A DNA stretch of 11,717 nucleotides from an uncultured Campylobacterota bacterium (GCA_903821805.1 CAIJNA010000210.1:1-11717); one strand, 5' to 3'. Shown: positions 1 to 6,656, counted from the first letter of the stretch. Notes: generated from the letters alone by a model not told the origin. Program-made: numbers and translations.

Positions 1-1151
1 TCAATCTTTTTAAAATCATCATCACTCATGTCGTTTCCACCTTTTGGAGGCATTCCATTGATTCCCATGATTCCATTTTTGTAAACATTCTCAAGACCTT
101 TAGCGCTAACTTTAGCCCAAGCATCTTTGTCCCCAACAACTGGTGCGCCTATGGCTGCATTACCGTGACAAGAAGCACATTTTTCTTCATATGCCGCTTG
201 CATTGGATGAGCTGCTTTATTTTCAGGCACAAACCAATCTCTTTTTGTATTAGGTGCCGGATGGAAATCATTTAGTTCATTTGAAATCTTAAGAACAGGA
301 ACTTTTCCTTTGATACAATTTTTCATACATCTTGTACCACCACCAAAGTTTTTAGGATCAGACATTAATTTAGTCATATTTTTAACACCTTGCTTAGGAT
401 CTTTTTTTGTATCCACATCTGGATAAAACCCATTTGCATTTGGCATTACAATTTTTTTGAATTTTTCTTTGTCTAGTACATATTCATCATCAAGTGTTTT
501 TCCATCAATTGTAATACTATTTACAGATAATAAATAAGCAACAATCGCATAAGTTTCACTATTTGTTAAACTTTTTGGATGCGGGAATGGCATAGCATCT
601 TGAATATACCAGAATAATGTACTTGCATATGGCCAGTAACTACCTATACTTCTTTGAGGTGGATCCATATTTGGATTTTCATCAGCTGGATTCATAAGTT
701 GATTTTTTAAACTTCCAACAGTACCGCCAACTAAAGATGGATAACCTTTTCCACCACTTCCGAAGTCACCATGACACATAGCACACTGTGCATCATAAAG
801 TTCATTTCCTAAAGCAACTGAACCCTCAGCTTTTTTTGGTTTTCCATCTTCACCTAAAACTGGCTCACCATGTTTCATGTCAAATTCAGGAAGACCAGTT
901 CCATCAGGCATTACATCAATATTCCATGCAGTAATTTCTTTTTTAGTTGCTGCTCTACCATTGTTGTATTTTACTTGAACTGGATTTACATAATAAGATG
1001 TATATTTACCATCTTTAGTATTATATTTTATTCCACCATCAACTGCAGTTTTTGAAGAATCTGCAGCGATCGCTAAAGTTAGGCCTAAAGATAAAGATAG
1101 ACCTAAACCAATCATTGAAGCCTTAAGCTTTGTGTTTTCTAATATGTACAT
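1..1151 (-). CDS. soxD: SoxD, dihaem cytochrome c subunit of sulfane dehydrogenase (3' end cut by window edge)
   Basis: Electron-accepting partner of SoxC in the periplasmic Sox thiosulfate-oxidising pathway. I translated 383 codons, open to the left edge. Residues about 10-30 form a Sec signal peptide (K8 and K10, then a Leu/Gly-rich core, cleavage near AIAA-D). Two class I cytochrome c domains follow: haem motif C123-A-M-C126-H127 with likely axial Met187 (DAMPFPHP), and C325-A-S-C328-H329 with likely axial Met367 (GINGMPPKGG). Between them is an extra Cys pair, C275-M-K-N-C279. The second domain is almost finished at the edge, so only a few residues should be missing. The start at 1151 was chosen because AAGGGGAG sits 7 nt upstream and it gives a charged signal-peptide n-region. 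Alternatives are ATG at 1172 (no ribosome site) and ATG at 1115 (uncharged n-region). The start lies 29 nt inside soxC, so translation is probably coupled. Further sox genes such as soxYZ may follow beyond the edge. Confidence 0.93.
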   Translation of the reverse strand, partial: MYILENTKLKASMIGLGLSLSLGLTLAIAADSSKTAVDGGIKYNTKDGKYTSYYVNPVQVKYNNGRAATKKEITAWNIDVMPDGTGLPEFDMKHGEPVLGEDGKPKKAEGSVALGNELYDAQCAMCHGDFGSGGKGYPSLVGGTVGSLKNQLMNPADENPNMDPPQRSIGSYWPYASTLFWYIQDAMPFPHPKSLTNSETYAIVAYLLSVNSITIDGKTLDDEYVLDKEKFKKIVMPNANGFYPDVDTKKDPKQGVKNMTKLMSDPKNFGGGTRCMKNCIKGKVPVLKISNELNDFHPAPNTKRDWFVPENKAAHPMQAAYEEKCASCHGNAAIGAPVVGDKDAWAKVSAKGLENVYKNGIMGINGMPPKGGNDMSDDDFKKI

Positions 1152-2457
1152 TACTACACTCCCCTTTTTCATTTATTTGCCATGTAACTATTGCATTTCT
1201 ATGATATACAGATTCAACACCAATTACTGAAGTTTCTTCATCAATAGTAGGTTGAACATTTCCTGTATCATCATGAGATCTACTTGCTAGAAGCATTGGC
1301 TTACCATCCCATTTTGTAATATAACTAAATCTTGTCCATGATTTTGGTAAAACAAGACCTTTTAGCTTAGCTTCAACCCAATTATTTCCACCATCAAATG
1401 TTATATCTACACCCTTGATAGTTCCTTGACCAGACCATGCAAGACCTTCGATTTCTACCATATCACCAACTTTAAGTTCTGTCCATGGTTTTTCAGGACA
1501 TGGGCTAGTTACTACAGAGTTTACTTCATTTACCCAGAAATATTGAATAGCTTTTCCTGATTTTTGAAGCATTGTATATTTAGATGTTTCTTCTTTTGAA
1601 TGCCATGGCTTATCAGAGAACTCTAATCTTTTTAACCATTTAGTATTAAGATTTCCTTCCCAACCTGGAACTAACAGTCTAAGTGGGTAACCTTGCTCAG
1701 CTCTTAACGCTTCACCATTTTGTCCCCATACAAGCATTGCATCATCAAGTGCTTTTTCAACAGGAATAGTTCTAGGATTTCCTGCATTGTCACTTCCTTC
1801 GGCAAGCATCCATACAGCATCTTTTTCTAAACCAATATCATCTAAAACAGTTTTTAACATAACACCGGTCCACATTGCCGAAGACATCATCCCTTTTAAG
1901 AATTGAAGATTATTAAATTGTGGTCCTCTCCAATCTGTTGATCCATTTGCTGGGCACTCAATAAAATAAATTCTACTTTCACTTGGGTATTTTTTTAAAT
2001 CTTCAAGAGTTAATACAACTTCTCTTTTAACTTTTCCATGGATCATTAATCTAAATTCATTAGGATCAACATGTGCTGTTCCGCCATGATTTCTAGTAAA
2101 AAATAATCCATTAGGAGTAATGATACCTTCAGACTCATGAATTGGAGTCATTGATACAGATGCATAAAAATCTCCAGATGATAATAAATCTGTAGCTCTT
2201 CTTACATTGTTATGCTCGTATGGAGACGGCAATCCATATGGATTTTTAGTAACTAAATCACCTAATTTTGTTCCCCAAGGTGCTTCACCAATAATCGCTT
2301 GATCGTCTGCTTTAAGACTTACAGGCGATAGTACATTTGCCGCAGCAACTGCACCTACTGAATATACGGCTGTTTTTTTAAAAAATTCCCTTCTACTGCT
2401 TGGTAATTCAGTAGAAGCTACAAGATCTTTTTTAAAGATTTCGCTTATTTTCTTCAT
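1123..2457 (-). CDS. soxC: SoxC, molybdopterin subunit of sulfane dehydrogenase SoxCD
   Basis: Sulfite-oxidase-family molybdenum enzyme of 444 residues that acts with SoxD in the periplasm. In the established Sox model it oxidises the SoxY-bound sulfane sulfur and passes electrons to SoxD, so thiosulfate goes to sulfate without stored sulfur. A twin-arginine signal is visible: S21-R22-R23-E-F-F-K, then a hydrophobic stretch to about residue 48, so it should be exported folded with cofactor. The molybdopterin domain covers about 95-300, with candidate Mo-ligand Cys168 in FIECPANGS and the family block GYPLRLLVPGWEGN (256-269) followed by KWLKRLEF. The C-terminal dimerisation domain (about 305-440) contains WSGQGTIKGVDITFDGGNNW. 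AGGAGG sits 4 nt before the ATG. It is the first gene of a soxCD transcript with its own strong promoter. SoxC is preferred over a plain sulfite dehydrogenase because of the adjacent dihaem SoxD. Confidence 0.93.
   Translation of the reverse strand: MKKISEIFKKDLVASTELPSSRREFFKKTAVYSVGAVAAANVLSPVSLKADDQAIIGEAPWGTKLGDLVTKNPYGLPSPYEHNNVRRATDLLSSGDFYASVSMTPIHESEGIITPNGLFFTRNHGGTAHVDPNEFRLMIHGKVKREVVLTLEDLKKYPSESRIYFIECPANGSTDWRGPQFNNLQFLKGMMSSAMWTGVMLKTVLDDIGLEKDAVWMLAEGSDNAGNPRTIPVEKALDDAMLVWGQNGEALRAEQGYPLRLLVPGWEGNLNTKWLKRLEFSDKPWHSKEETSKYTMLQKSGKAIQYFWVNEVNSVVTSPCPEKPWTELKVGDMVEIEGLAWSGQGTIKGVDITFDGGNNWVEAKLKGLVLPKSWTRFSYITKWDGKPMLLASRSHDDTGNVQPTIDEETSVIGVESVYHRNAIVTWQINEKGECSNVHIRKHKA
1159..1166 (-). 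promoter_or_regulatory. Ribosome binding site deciding the soxD start
   Basis: On the minus strand AAGGGGAG lies 7 nt before the ATG at 1151 and inside the soxC coding region. It is why 1151 is preferred over the ATG codons at 1172 and 1115. Confidence 0.6.
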
Positions 2458-2461
2458 TGTT

Positions 2462-2467
2462 CCTCCT
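2462..2467 (-). promoter_or_regulatory. Strong ribosome binding site of soxC
   Basis: AGGAGG on the minus strand, 4 nt before the soxC ATG at 2457. It is a full match to the anti-Shine-Dalgarno core and supports the assigned start. Confidence 0.75.
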
Positions 2468-2502
2468 AAATTTTAGTAATTCATTCACCACTAATTCGGG
2501 AA

Positions 2503-2532
2503 ATTATAGTCAAAAAAACTTTTACTTGTCAA
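2503..2532 (-). promoter_or_regulatory. Near-consensus sigma70 promoter of soxCD
   Basis: On the minus strand TTGACA (2532-2527) and TATAAT (2508-2503) are separated by 18 bp. Both hexamers are perfect, which is unusual in Campylobacterota, where the -35 box is usually weak. The predicted transcript start is near 2495-2497, giving a leader of about 38 nt that contains the soxC ribosome site. No start site was mapped; this is pattern matching. Confidence 0.75.
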
Positions 2533-2557
2533 GAAATTTATCTACAAATAACTATTA

Positions 2558-2576
2558 TTGTTTCTATGCGAAACAA
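2558..2576. repeat. Perfect 7-bp inverted repeat upstream of the soxC promoter
   Basis: TTGTTTC (2558-2564) and GAAACAA (2570-2576) are exact reverse complements around the 5-nt spacer TATGC. The centre lies about 71 bp upstream of the predicted soxC transcript start and 25 bp beyond the -35 box, a usual place for an activator dimer. It does not fit the Fnr/Crp consensus (TTGAT-N4-ATCAA). No regulator is assigned. Confidence 0.5.
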
Positions 2577-2776
2577 CTACTAATAAATCATATAAGTTTA
2601 ACTTTTTATTATTATAATTATGGCTACACAAAATACCGATAAAGTAGCATAAAATCATTATGATATAACAATTTATTAAAACATTTGAGTTATATTAAAT
2701 AAAAGATTTAGTACAATTATTATATAAAAATTTGTGCTTTTAGAAACGATTATTAAGCATCTCATTAAGGAGAAAA

Positions 2777-3211
2777 ATGAAAAAAATTACTGGTCAAGTG
2801 CTAAAACTATTCATTGCAAATAGTGAAACTAGGAATATGGATGAAGTAATGTCTTCTGAACTTATTTTGGGTGGGATAGTTGGAGATAAATATTTTGGAC
2901 GTGAAGATAGAGAAATCTTACTAACAAGCTTATGTGGTTATGAATTAGCATTAGCCAACAATATATCAATGCCTTTTGGAACGCTTGGTGAAAATATTTT
3001 AACTGATATAGATTTAAAAAATTTGAAAATAGGTGACAAATTACAAATAGGTGAAACAATTATTGAAATTAGCATGCTTTGCCCTGTTTGCACTCACCTT
3101 TCATCAATCAAAAAAGAACTTCCCAAGCTCATAAAAGACGATCGTGGAATTTTTGGGAAAGTTATACAAAGTGGAATTGTAAAAATAGGAGATAAAGTTT
3201 TATTCAAATAG
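2777..3211 (+). CDS. MOSC domain protein (molybdenum-cofactor-related family)
   Basis: A 144-residue protein that is essentially one MOSC domain. Visible family features are GGIVGD (32-37), the basic/acidic stretch REDREILLTS, GTLGENI (68-74), LKIGDKLQIGE (83-93) and the conserved Cys motif C102-P-V-C105 near the C-terminus. MOSC domains occur at the C-terminus of eukaryotic Moco sulfurase and in bacterial stand-alone proteins, where the conserved Cys is thought to carry sulfur or bind molybdenum cofactor. There is no signal peptide, so it should be cytoplasmic. AAGGAG 4 nt before the ATG supports the start. It diverges from soxC, a Moco enzyme, so a role in preparing or handling SoxC cofactor is possible. 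Sulfite-oxidase-family cofactor normally takes its thiolate ligand from the protein rather than from a sulfurase, so the link is only inference. It converges on the M23 peptidase gene with a 22-bp gap. Confidence 0.85.
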   Translation: MKKITGQVLKLFIANSETRNMDEVMSSELILGGIVGDKYFGREDREILLTSLCGYELALANNISMPFGTLGENILTDIDLKNLKIGDKLQIGETIIEISMLCPVCTHLSSIKKELPKLIKDDRGIFGKVIQSGIVKIGDKVLFK

Positions 3212-3233
3212 CTCTTTTTAATTCTAAAAATTT

Positions 3234-4418
3234 TTAAATTTTCTTCTTATTCGTTACTGATGAAAAAAGAGCCATATCACTCAATTTGAGTGGAATATGA
3301 TTTGTATCCAATGATCTTTCCAGCTCCGCTTTAATGTTTCTAGAATTTGACAAATACTGCTTTAATAGTCCGCCAGATAATGTTTTCTTAGCAGAGCTCA
3401 TAAGCTTTAATGGGTCCATTGCTCTTGTATTTTTATACATTCCAAAATGCAAATGTGGTCCGCTACTAACTCCACTATTTCCAACAAATCCTATGATATC
3501 CCCTTGTTTTACTGTTGAACCATTTCTAAATTTCTTATTAAATTTAGATAGATGTCCATACAATGATTTAAAACCACCGTCATGACTTATGATCACGGTA
3601 TTTCCATATCCACCTTTTGTTCCAAAATAAGATATTCGTCCATCTCCAGTTGCAGATATTTTTGTTCCAATTGAAGCCGCCAAATCAACTCCAAGATGAG
3701 CCCTATAGTATTTTAATACTGGATGAAATCTTTTGTAAGTAAACTCGCTAGATATTTTTTTGAAAGCAACTGGTATTTTAAATAGTACGCCAGTAAAACT
3801 ATTTCCTTTTTCATCATAATAAAGATTATCGTAAGGATTTTGAAAAATATATTTTTCATCTTGATGTTGTGGTCTAACAAATGCACCAAGAATAACGGGG
3901 CTTCCGTAATATTTTCCCATTCTTATTTTTTGTTCATATTTTATTGCAACAACATCTCCAGTGTGAACTTTTTTAAAATTAACAGATTTTTGGAAAGCTT
4001 TTATAAATTCACTTGCTAATTGTTTGTTTTTTGTTAGATTTACGATATCTTGATAAGGTGACTCTACTAGTTTGAAAGTTAGCAGATCGGTTTTAGTTTC
4101 AAATATTACAGGAATAATATCAAGCACATATTTCCCGTTAATTTGATGAATGTGAATTTGCATCTCTTCGCTTATTGGAATCAAAGCATGTAAAACTAAG
4201 CCATTATTTGCTTGCACAAGTCTATATTCTACATCAGCTTCAATTTCAGTACATAGCTCTTTATCTGTTTTTGAAAGATTAAAGTAAACATCTTTATCTA
4301 TATGATGTCGTATTAAAAATGTAATAAGCGTATCACCTTTTTTCCAAAGTAAATCTTGATTGGTAGTTGCAAAAGTGATGCTGAACAAGCAGCTGATTAT
4401 TATTAAAATTCTAAACAT
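3234..4418 (-). CDS. Secreted M23 zinc metallopeptidase, Csd3/Pgp3-like peptidoglycan endopeptidase
   Basis: A 394-residue periplasmic protein with a Sec signal (1-17, hydrophobic core RILIIISCLFSITFA). The region to about residue 225 lacks obvious motifs and corresponds to the N-terminal regulatory and linker part of the Csd3 group. The LytM/M23 domain covers about 230-340: H241-L-G-V-D245 and H324 in PHLHFG are the likely zinc ligands, with H289 in YGHL and H322 as likely catalytic residues. All key residues are present, so it should be active. Length and layout match Helicobacter pylori Csd3/HdpA and Campylobacter Pgp3, enzymes that trim peptide crosslinks and set helical cell shape. Whether this strain is curved cannot be seen here. 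The ribosome site is weak (AGAGA just before the ATG). It is transcribed alone, from the gap containing the 15-bp inverted repeat. A general M23 endopeptidase such as MepM is the alternative. Confidence 0.85.
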   Translation of the reverse strand: MFRILIIISCLFSITFATTNQDLLWKKGDTLITFLIRHHIDKDVYFNLSKTDKELCTEIEADVEYRLVQANNGLVLHALIPISEEMQIHIHQINGKYVLDIIPVIFETKTDLLTFKLVESPYQDIVNLTKNKQLASEFIKAFQKSVNFKKVHTGDVVAIKYEQKIRMGKYYGSPVILGAFVRPQHQDEKYIFQNPYDNLYYDEKGNSFTGVLFKIPVAFKKISSEFTYKRFHPVLKYYRAHLGVDLAASIGTKISATGDGRISYFGTKGGYGNTVIISHDGGFKSLYGHLSKFNKKFRNGSTVKQGDIIGFVGNSGVSSGPHLHFGMYKNTRAMDPLKLMSSAKKTLSGGLLKQYLSNSRNIKAELERSLDTNHIPLKLSDMALFSSVTNKKKI

Positions 4419-4438
4419 AAGTCTCTTTTTGTAGCAAT

Positions 4439-4456
4439 ATTATATTTATGATTATA
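4439..4456 (-). promoter_or_regulatory. Candidate -10 boxes for the M23 peptidase gene
   Basis: Two exact TATAAT hexamers lie on the minus strand at 4456-4451 and 4444-4439, 38 to 20 nt before the peptidase ATG. Neither has a clear -35 box, as is common in Campylobacterota. The upstream one abuts the 15-bp inverted repeat. A third TATAAT at 4543-4538 would place the inverted repeat in the mRNA leader. Sequence cannot decide among the three. Confidence 0.35.
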
Positions 4457-4506
4457 CAATTAGCTTCTTAAAGTTATAGAAGTATGCGTCATAAGAAGCT
4501 AATTGT
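4456..4506. repeat. Perfect 15-bp inverted repeat with 21-nt loop upstream of the M23 peptidase gene
   Basis: The left arm 4456-4470 (ACAATTAGCTTCTTA) is the exact reverse complement of the right arm 4492-4506. The loop is 4471-4491. As RNA it would make a long hairpin. On the minus strand it ends in ATAATCATAAA, and on the plus strand in GGTTTCAGTTTT, so neither side has the U-run of a normal intrinsic terminator. It lies 76 bp past the acetyltransferase stop and 38 bp before the peptidase start. It may be an operator, a leader structure, a factor-dependent 3' end of the long operon, or a remnant of a small mobile element. Confidence 0.8.
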
Positions 4507-4581
4507 GGTTTCAGTTTTACACAAAAAGAACTCACAAATTATATTAAAATTCGCGACACAATGATTTTTAAAATATCATAA

Positions 4582-5052
4582 TTAGATGTCTAAAGTAAGT
4601 GCTATCTCATCACAAATTGGGAAATGTTTGCATTTGATACAATCTAGCCATATTTTTGTTTCAGGAATAGATTCTTTAGCAATAACAGAAAAACCAAATT
4701 TTTCAAATAACTGCTGACGGTATGTTAGAACTAAAATTGTTTTAAGTCCATAAAAAATAGCTTCATTTGTAGCTCTTTTAATTAATTCAGCCCCAATACC
4801 TTTATTTCTAGAATTACCTTTCACAATCAAACTTCTAATTTCACAAAGAGTAGTGGTATGAATATGCAAAGCAACAAAACCTACAATTTCATCATCTCGG
4901 TAAGCAACAGTATATGAACGGATTGTTGTCGCCATTTCCGAAGGAGTTCTTTCTAATATATTTCCATTCTGAACTTCTTGAATAACAAGATTCTGCATGT
5001 TTTCTATATCTTTAACGGTTGGCTTTACATATTTAATTTCTTTAGCATTCAT
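4582..5052 (-). CDS. GNAT acetyltransferase, probable short ArgA-type N-acetylglutamate synthase
   Basis: A 156-residue single-domain GNAT protein. Acetyl-CoA-binding motif A is IVKGNSRNKGIGAELI, with the pyrophosphate loop R82-N-K-G-I-G87. The strand before it (EIRSLIVKG) and the segment QLFEKFGFSVI (114-124) fit the fold. The tail from about 130 is distinctive: KIWLDC138-x2-C141-x5-C147-DEIAL. From family knowledge, this Cys-rich tail with a preceding Lys-x-Trp-x-Asp-Cys is typical of the short stand-alone ArgA proteins that make N-acetylglutamate, the first step of arginine synthesis. The substrate cannot be proven from sequence, so no symbol is given. It is the last gene of the long operon, 3 nt after the engB stop, with only a weak ribosome site (GGAAAA), so translation is probably coupled to engB. 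A near-palindromic A+T stretch at 4561-4579 follows the stop but is not a convincing terminator. Confidence 0.75.
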   Translation of the reverse strand: MNAKEIKYVKPTVKDIENMQNLVIQEVQNGNILERTPSEMATTIRSYTVAYRDDEIVGFVALHIHTTTLCEIRSLIVKGNSRNKGIGAELIKRATNEAIFYGLKTILVLTYRQQLFEKFGFSVIAKESIPETKIWLDCIKCKHFPICDEIALTLDI

Positions 5053-5055
5053 CTA

Positions 5056-5661
5056 TTATTTTCCGAAAAGATACTTCGATATTGTAGATTCAAGAACATC
5101 AATACCTTTGTTTTTAAGATTTGAAATAAAAATACCGTCTGGATATTTTAGTTTTAGTTTTTGCAATTCTGCTTGATTTAATTTGTCAGTTTTTGTAAAA
5201 ACATCCAAAATTAATTGATCACCTTTTTTAATATATTTTAAAAAATCATCAACACTTTTATCAATTTCAAGATCATTGTGTCTTGAATCAATTAAATGCA
5301 CAAATATTTGTAGTGAAATTCTTCTTTCAAGGAATTCTGTCAAATTCCTATTCCAGTCTCTTTTTAGTGATTTTGATACTTTTGCATATCCAAAACCAGG
5401 CAAATCTACAAATCTTGCGAATCTATGTTCGTCTTCTTTGTTTTCATCATCTTTAAATTTAATATCAAAAAAATTAATAAGCTGTGTTTTACCAGGTGTT
5501 GATGAAGACTTAGCAAGACTTTTTCTTTTTGTCAATGAATTCAAAAGAGAACTCTTCCCAACATTACTTCTGCCAATAAATGCTATTTCTGCCTTGTCCG
5601 GATTTGGACTTTCAGCTATATTTGATGCAGATACTGCAAATTGTGCATCTATTATTCTCAT
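5056..5661 (-). CDS. engB: EngB/YsxC ribosome-biogenesis GTP-binding protein
   Basis: A TrmE-Era-type GTPase of 201 residues, full length for the family, needed for maturation of the large ribosomal subunit (YsxC in Bacillus, YihA in Escherichia coli). All nucleotide motifs are present: G1 GRSNVGKS (30-37), G2 Thr at about 55 in SSSTPGKTQ, G3 DLPGFGYAK (86-94), G4 TKTDK (156-160) and a G5-like FISN (178-181). The signature PGKTQLINFF identifies EngB rather than Era or Der. The ATG overlaps the lptA stop by 4 nt (ATGA), and the next gene starts 3 nt after its stop. Purine-rich AGAGAG upstream may serve as a ribosome site. The protein is cytoplasmic. Confidence 0.95.
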   Translation of the reverse strand: MRIIDAQFAVSASNIAESPNPDKAEIAFIGRSNVGKSSLLNSLTKRKSLAKSSSTPGKTQLINFFDIKFKDDENKEDEHRFARFVDLPGFGYAKVSKSLKRDWNRNLTEFLERRISLQIFVHLIDSRHNDLEIDKSVDDFLKYIKKGDQLILDVFTKTDKLNQAELQKLKLKYPDGIFISNLKNKGIDVLESTISKYLFGK

Positions 5662-6137
5662 GTATTACTCTCTATTTTTAATTTAAATTGAACTGGCTTA
5701 TTTTTCTCACCATCAATTTTTGTTGTTCCAACTTTTTCATCAAGATAAATTTTTTCACCTTTAATAATTTTTTGACCCGCAACATCTTCCAGATAACCAT
5801 TACCGACAATAATATAAACTTGTTCGTCAACATTGTATGTAACCTCATCACCTCTACCCTTCATAATAGTTGTAGGTCTTTTGATAACCATATCAACTTT
5901 ACCTACAGCATGATACTGCTTAACAAGTGTTTTACCAGTGTTTTCAATCAGCTTTGTATGCACGGTTAATTTGTCACAATGCAACTTATCAGCCCCTTTT
6001 ATCATAACCACATGACCAGTAAAAATAATAATATTTTTTGATTTATCTGCTGAAAAATTATCTGCTTTTATGTCAACATCAACTTCGTCAGCGCATAAAG
6101 AACCAATTAAAAATAAAAAAGTAAAAAAATATTTCAC
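5658..6137 (-). CDS. lptA: LptA, periplasmic lipopolysaccharide transport bridge protein
   Basis: A 159-residue OstA-like protein with a Sec signal (1-16, FFTFLFLIGSLCA). The mature part has the LptA beta-jellyroll pattern: VDIKADNFSADKSKN, IIIFTGHVVMIKG, KLHCDKLTVH, TIMKGRGDEVTYN and KIIKGEKIYLDEKVG. It should polymerise with LptC and the LptD N-terminus to carry lipopolysaccharide across the periplasm. The start codon is GTG (6137-6135), directly after the lptC TAG, with AAAGGA upstream at a spacing of 7 nt. Gene order kdsC-lptC-lptA matches the usual lipopolysaccharide cluster. lptB is not in the window. The stop overlaps the engB start by 4 nt. Confidence 0.9.
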   Translation of the reverse strand: MKYFFTFLFLIGSLCADEVDVDIKADNFSADKSKNIIIFTGHVVMIKGADKLHCDKLTVHTKLIENTGKTLVKQYHAVGKVDMVIKRPTTIMKGRGDEVTYNVDEQVYIIVGNGYLEDVAGQKIIKGEKIYLDEKVGTTKIDGEKNKPVQFKLKIESNT

Positions 6138-6656
6138 CTATAAATCCTTTTCATTTAATACAAAATGAGCTTGTTGCCCACTTATCGCAAAATCGTTTTT
6201 GCTAATATAGAGTTTTTTTCCACTAAAAAGACTCTTTTGAAAATTAAAAACAAAATAATCATTATTTGAAACTATACCTGTTGTGTCATTATAATTTAAC
6301 GATTCAGTTTTTAATTGCATATCTTCACCTCTTGTAAATACAATATTTTTCCTAAATTCATAAGCGTTATTTTCTCGCTTCATGTATTTGCCACTGATTG
6401 TATCAGTAGTATTTTTCGCTCCTCTTAATATAAGAACAGCATCTTTTAATTCATCTTTAGATTCATACTGAATCGCTTGTTTTGATTTTACAATTTTTTC
6501 CACTTGATGATTATTTAACTCATACATTGTTGAATTCATAAAAGAAACTTTTGGTAAGGCTTCTTTTGAATCATTCTTTGCAACATCTTTTACGACAATA
6601 TCTGTCAAAAAGAATGAAACAATAATAATGGAAAGTAAAAATAATCTTAGAGCCAT
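6138..6656 (-). CDS. lptC: LptC, inner-membrane-anchored lipopolysaccharide export protein
   Basis: A 172-residue protein with one N-terminal membrane anchor (about 3-22, LRLFLLSIIIVSFFLTDIVV) and a periplasmic OstA/LptC-type beta domain. The repeated strand pattern is seen in AVLILRGAKNTTDTISGKYM, NAYEFRKNIVFTRGEDMQLK and LFSGKKLYISKNDFAISGQQ. LptC takes lipopolysaccharide from the LptBFG transporter and hands it to LptA, encoded directly downstream. The identity rests on this pattern plus position between kdsC and lptA, because LptC sequences are poorly conserved. The ATG lies 10 nt inside the end of kdsC, so the two are probably coupled; no strong ribosome site is seen. Confidence 0.85.
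   Translation of the reverse strand: MALRLFLLSIIIVSFFLTDIVVKDVAKNDSKEALPKVSFMNSTMYELNNHQVEKIVKSKQAIQYESKDELKDAVLILRGAKNTTDTISGKYMKRENNAYEFRKNIVFTRGEDMQLKTESLNYNDTTGIVSNNDYFVFNFQKSLFSGKKLYISKNDFAISGQQAHFVLNEKDL

Larger units (their letters stand above)
2458..2776. other. Divergent intergenic region between soxC and the MOSC gene
   Basis: This 319-bp non-coding stretch is very A+T-rich and holds the control signals of two diverging genes. The soxC side has the promoter at 2503-2532 and the inverted repeat at 2558-2576. On the MOSC side AAGGAG (2767-2772) is a good ribosome site 4 nt before the ATG at 2777. Candidate plus-strand -10 boxes are TATAAT (2613-2618), TACAAT (2712-2717) and TATAAA (2723-2728). 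None has a convincing -35 partner, so the MOSC promoter is not settled. An imperfect A+T inverted repeat lies at 2661-2697. The 61-codon reading frame at 2457-2642 has low-complexity composition and no ribosome site, and is not a gene. Confidence 0.7.

Noticed and set aside
2636..2642. CCGATAA resembling a sigma28 (flagellar) -10 box upstream of the MOSC gene
   Set aside because: There is no matching TAAA-type -35 box at the right distance, and the gene has no flagellar context.
2862..3059. 65-codon minus-strand frame inside the MOSC gene
   Set aside because: It is antisense to conserved MOSC motifs and has low-complexity composition.
3225..3236. A+T palindrome TAAAAATTTTTA between the convergent MOSC and M23 genes, as a possible two-way terminator
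   Set aside because: It has no G-C pairs and no loop, so it cannot form a stable hairpin; the 22-bp gap holds no other candidate.
4561..4579. Near-palindrome after the acetyltransferase stop, as a terminator of the long operon
   Set aside because: The stem is short and almost all A-T, has no proper loop, and is followed by a G+C-containing stretch rather than a U-run.
5276..5686. 136-codon plus-strand reading frame opposite engB
   Set aside because: It is the antisense shadow of a well-conserved GTPase gene; no ribosome site or recognisable protein pattern.
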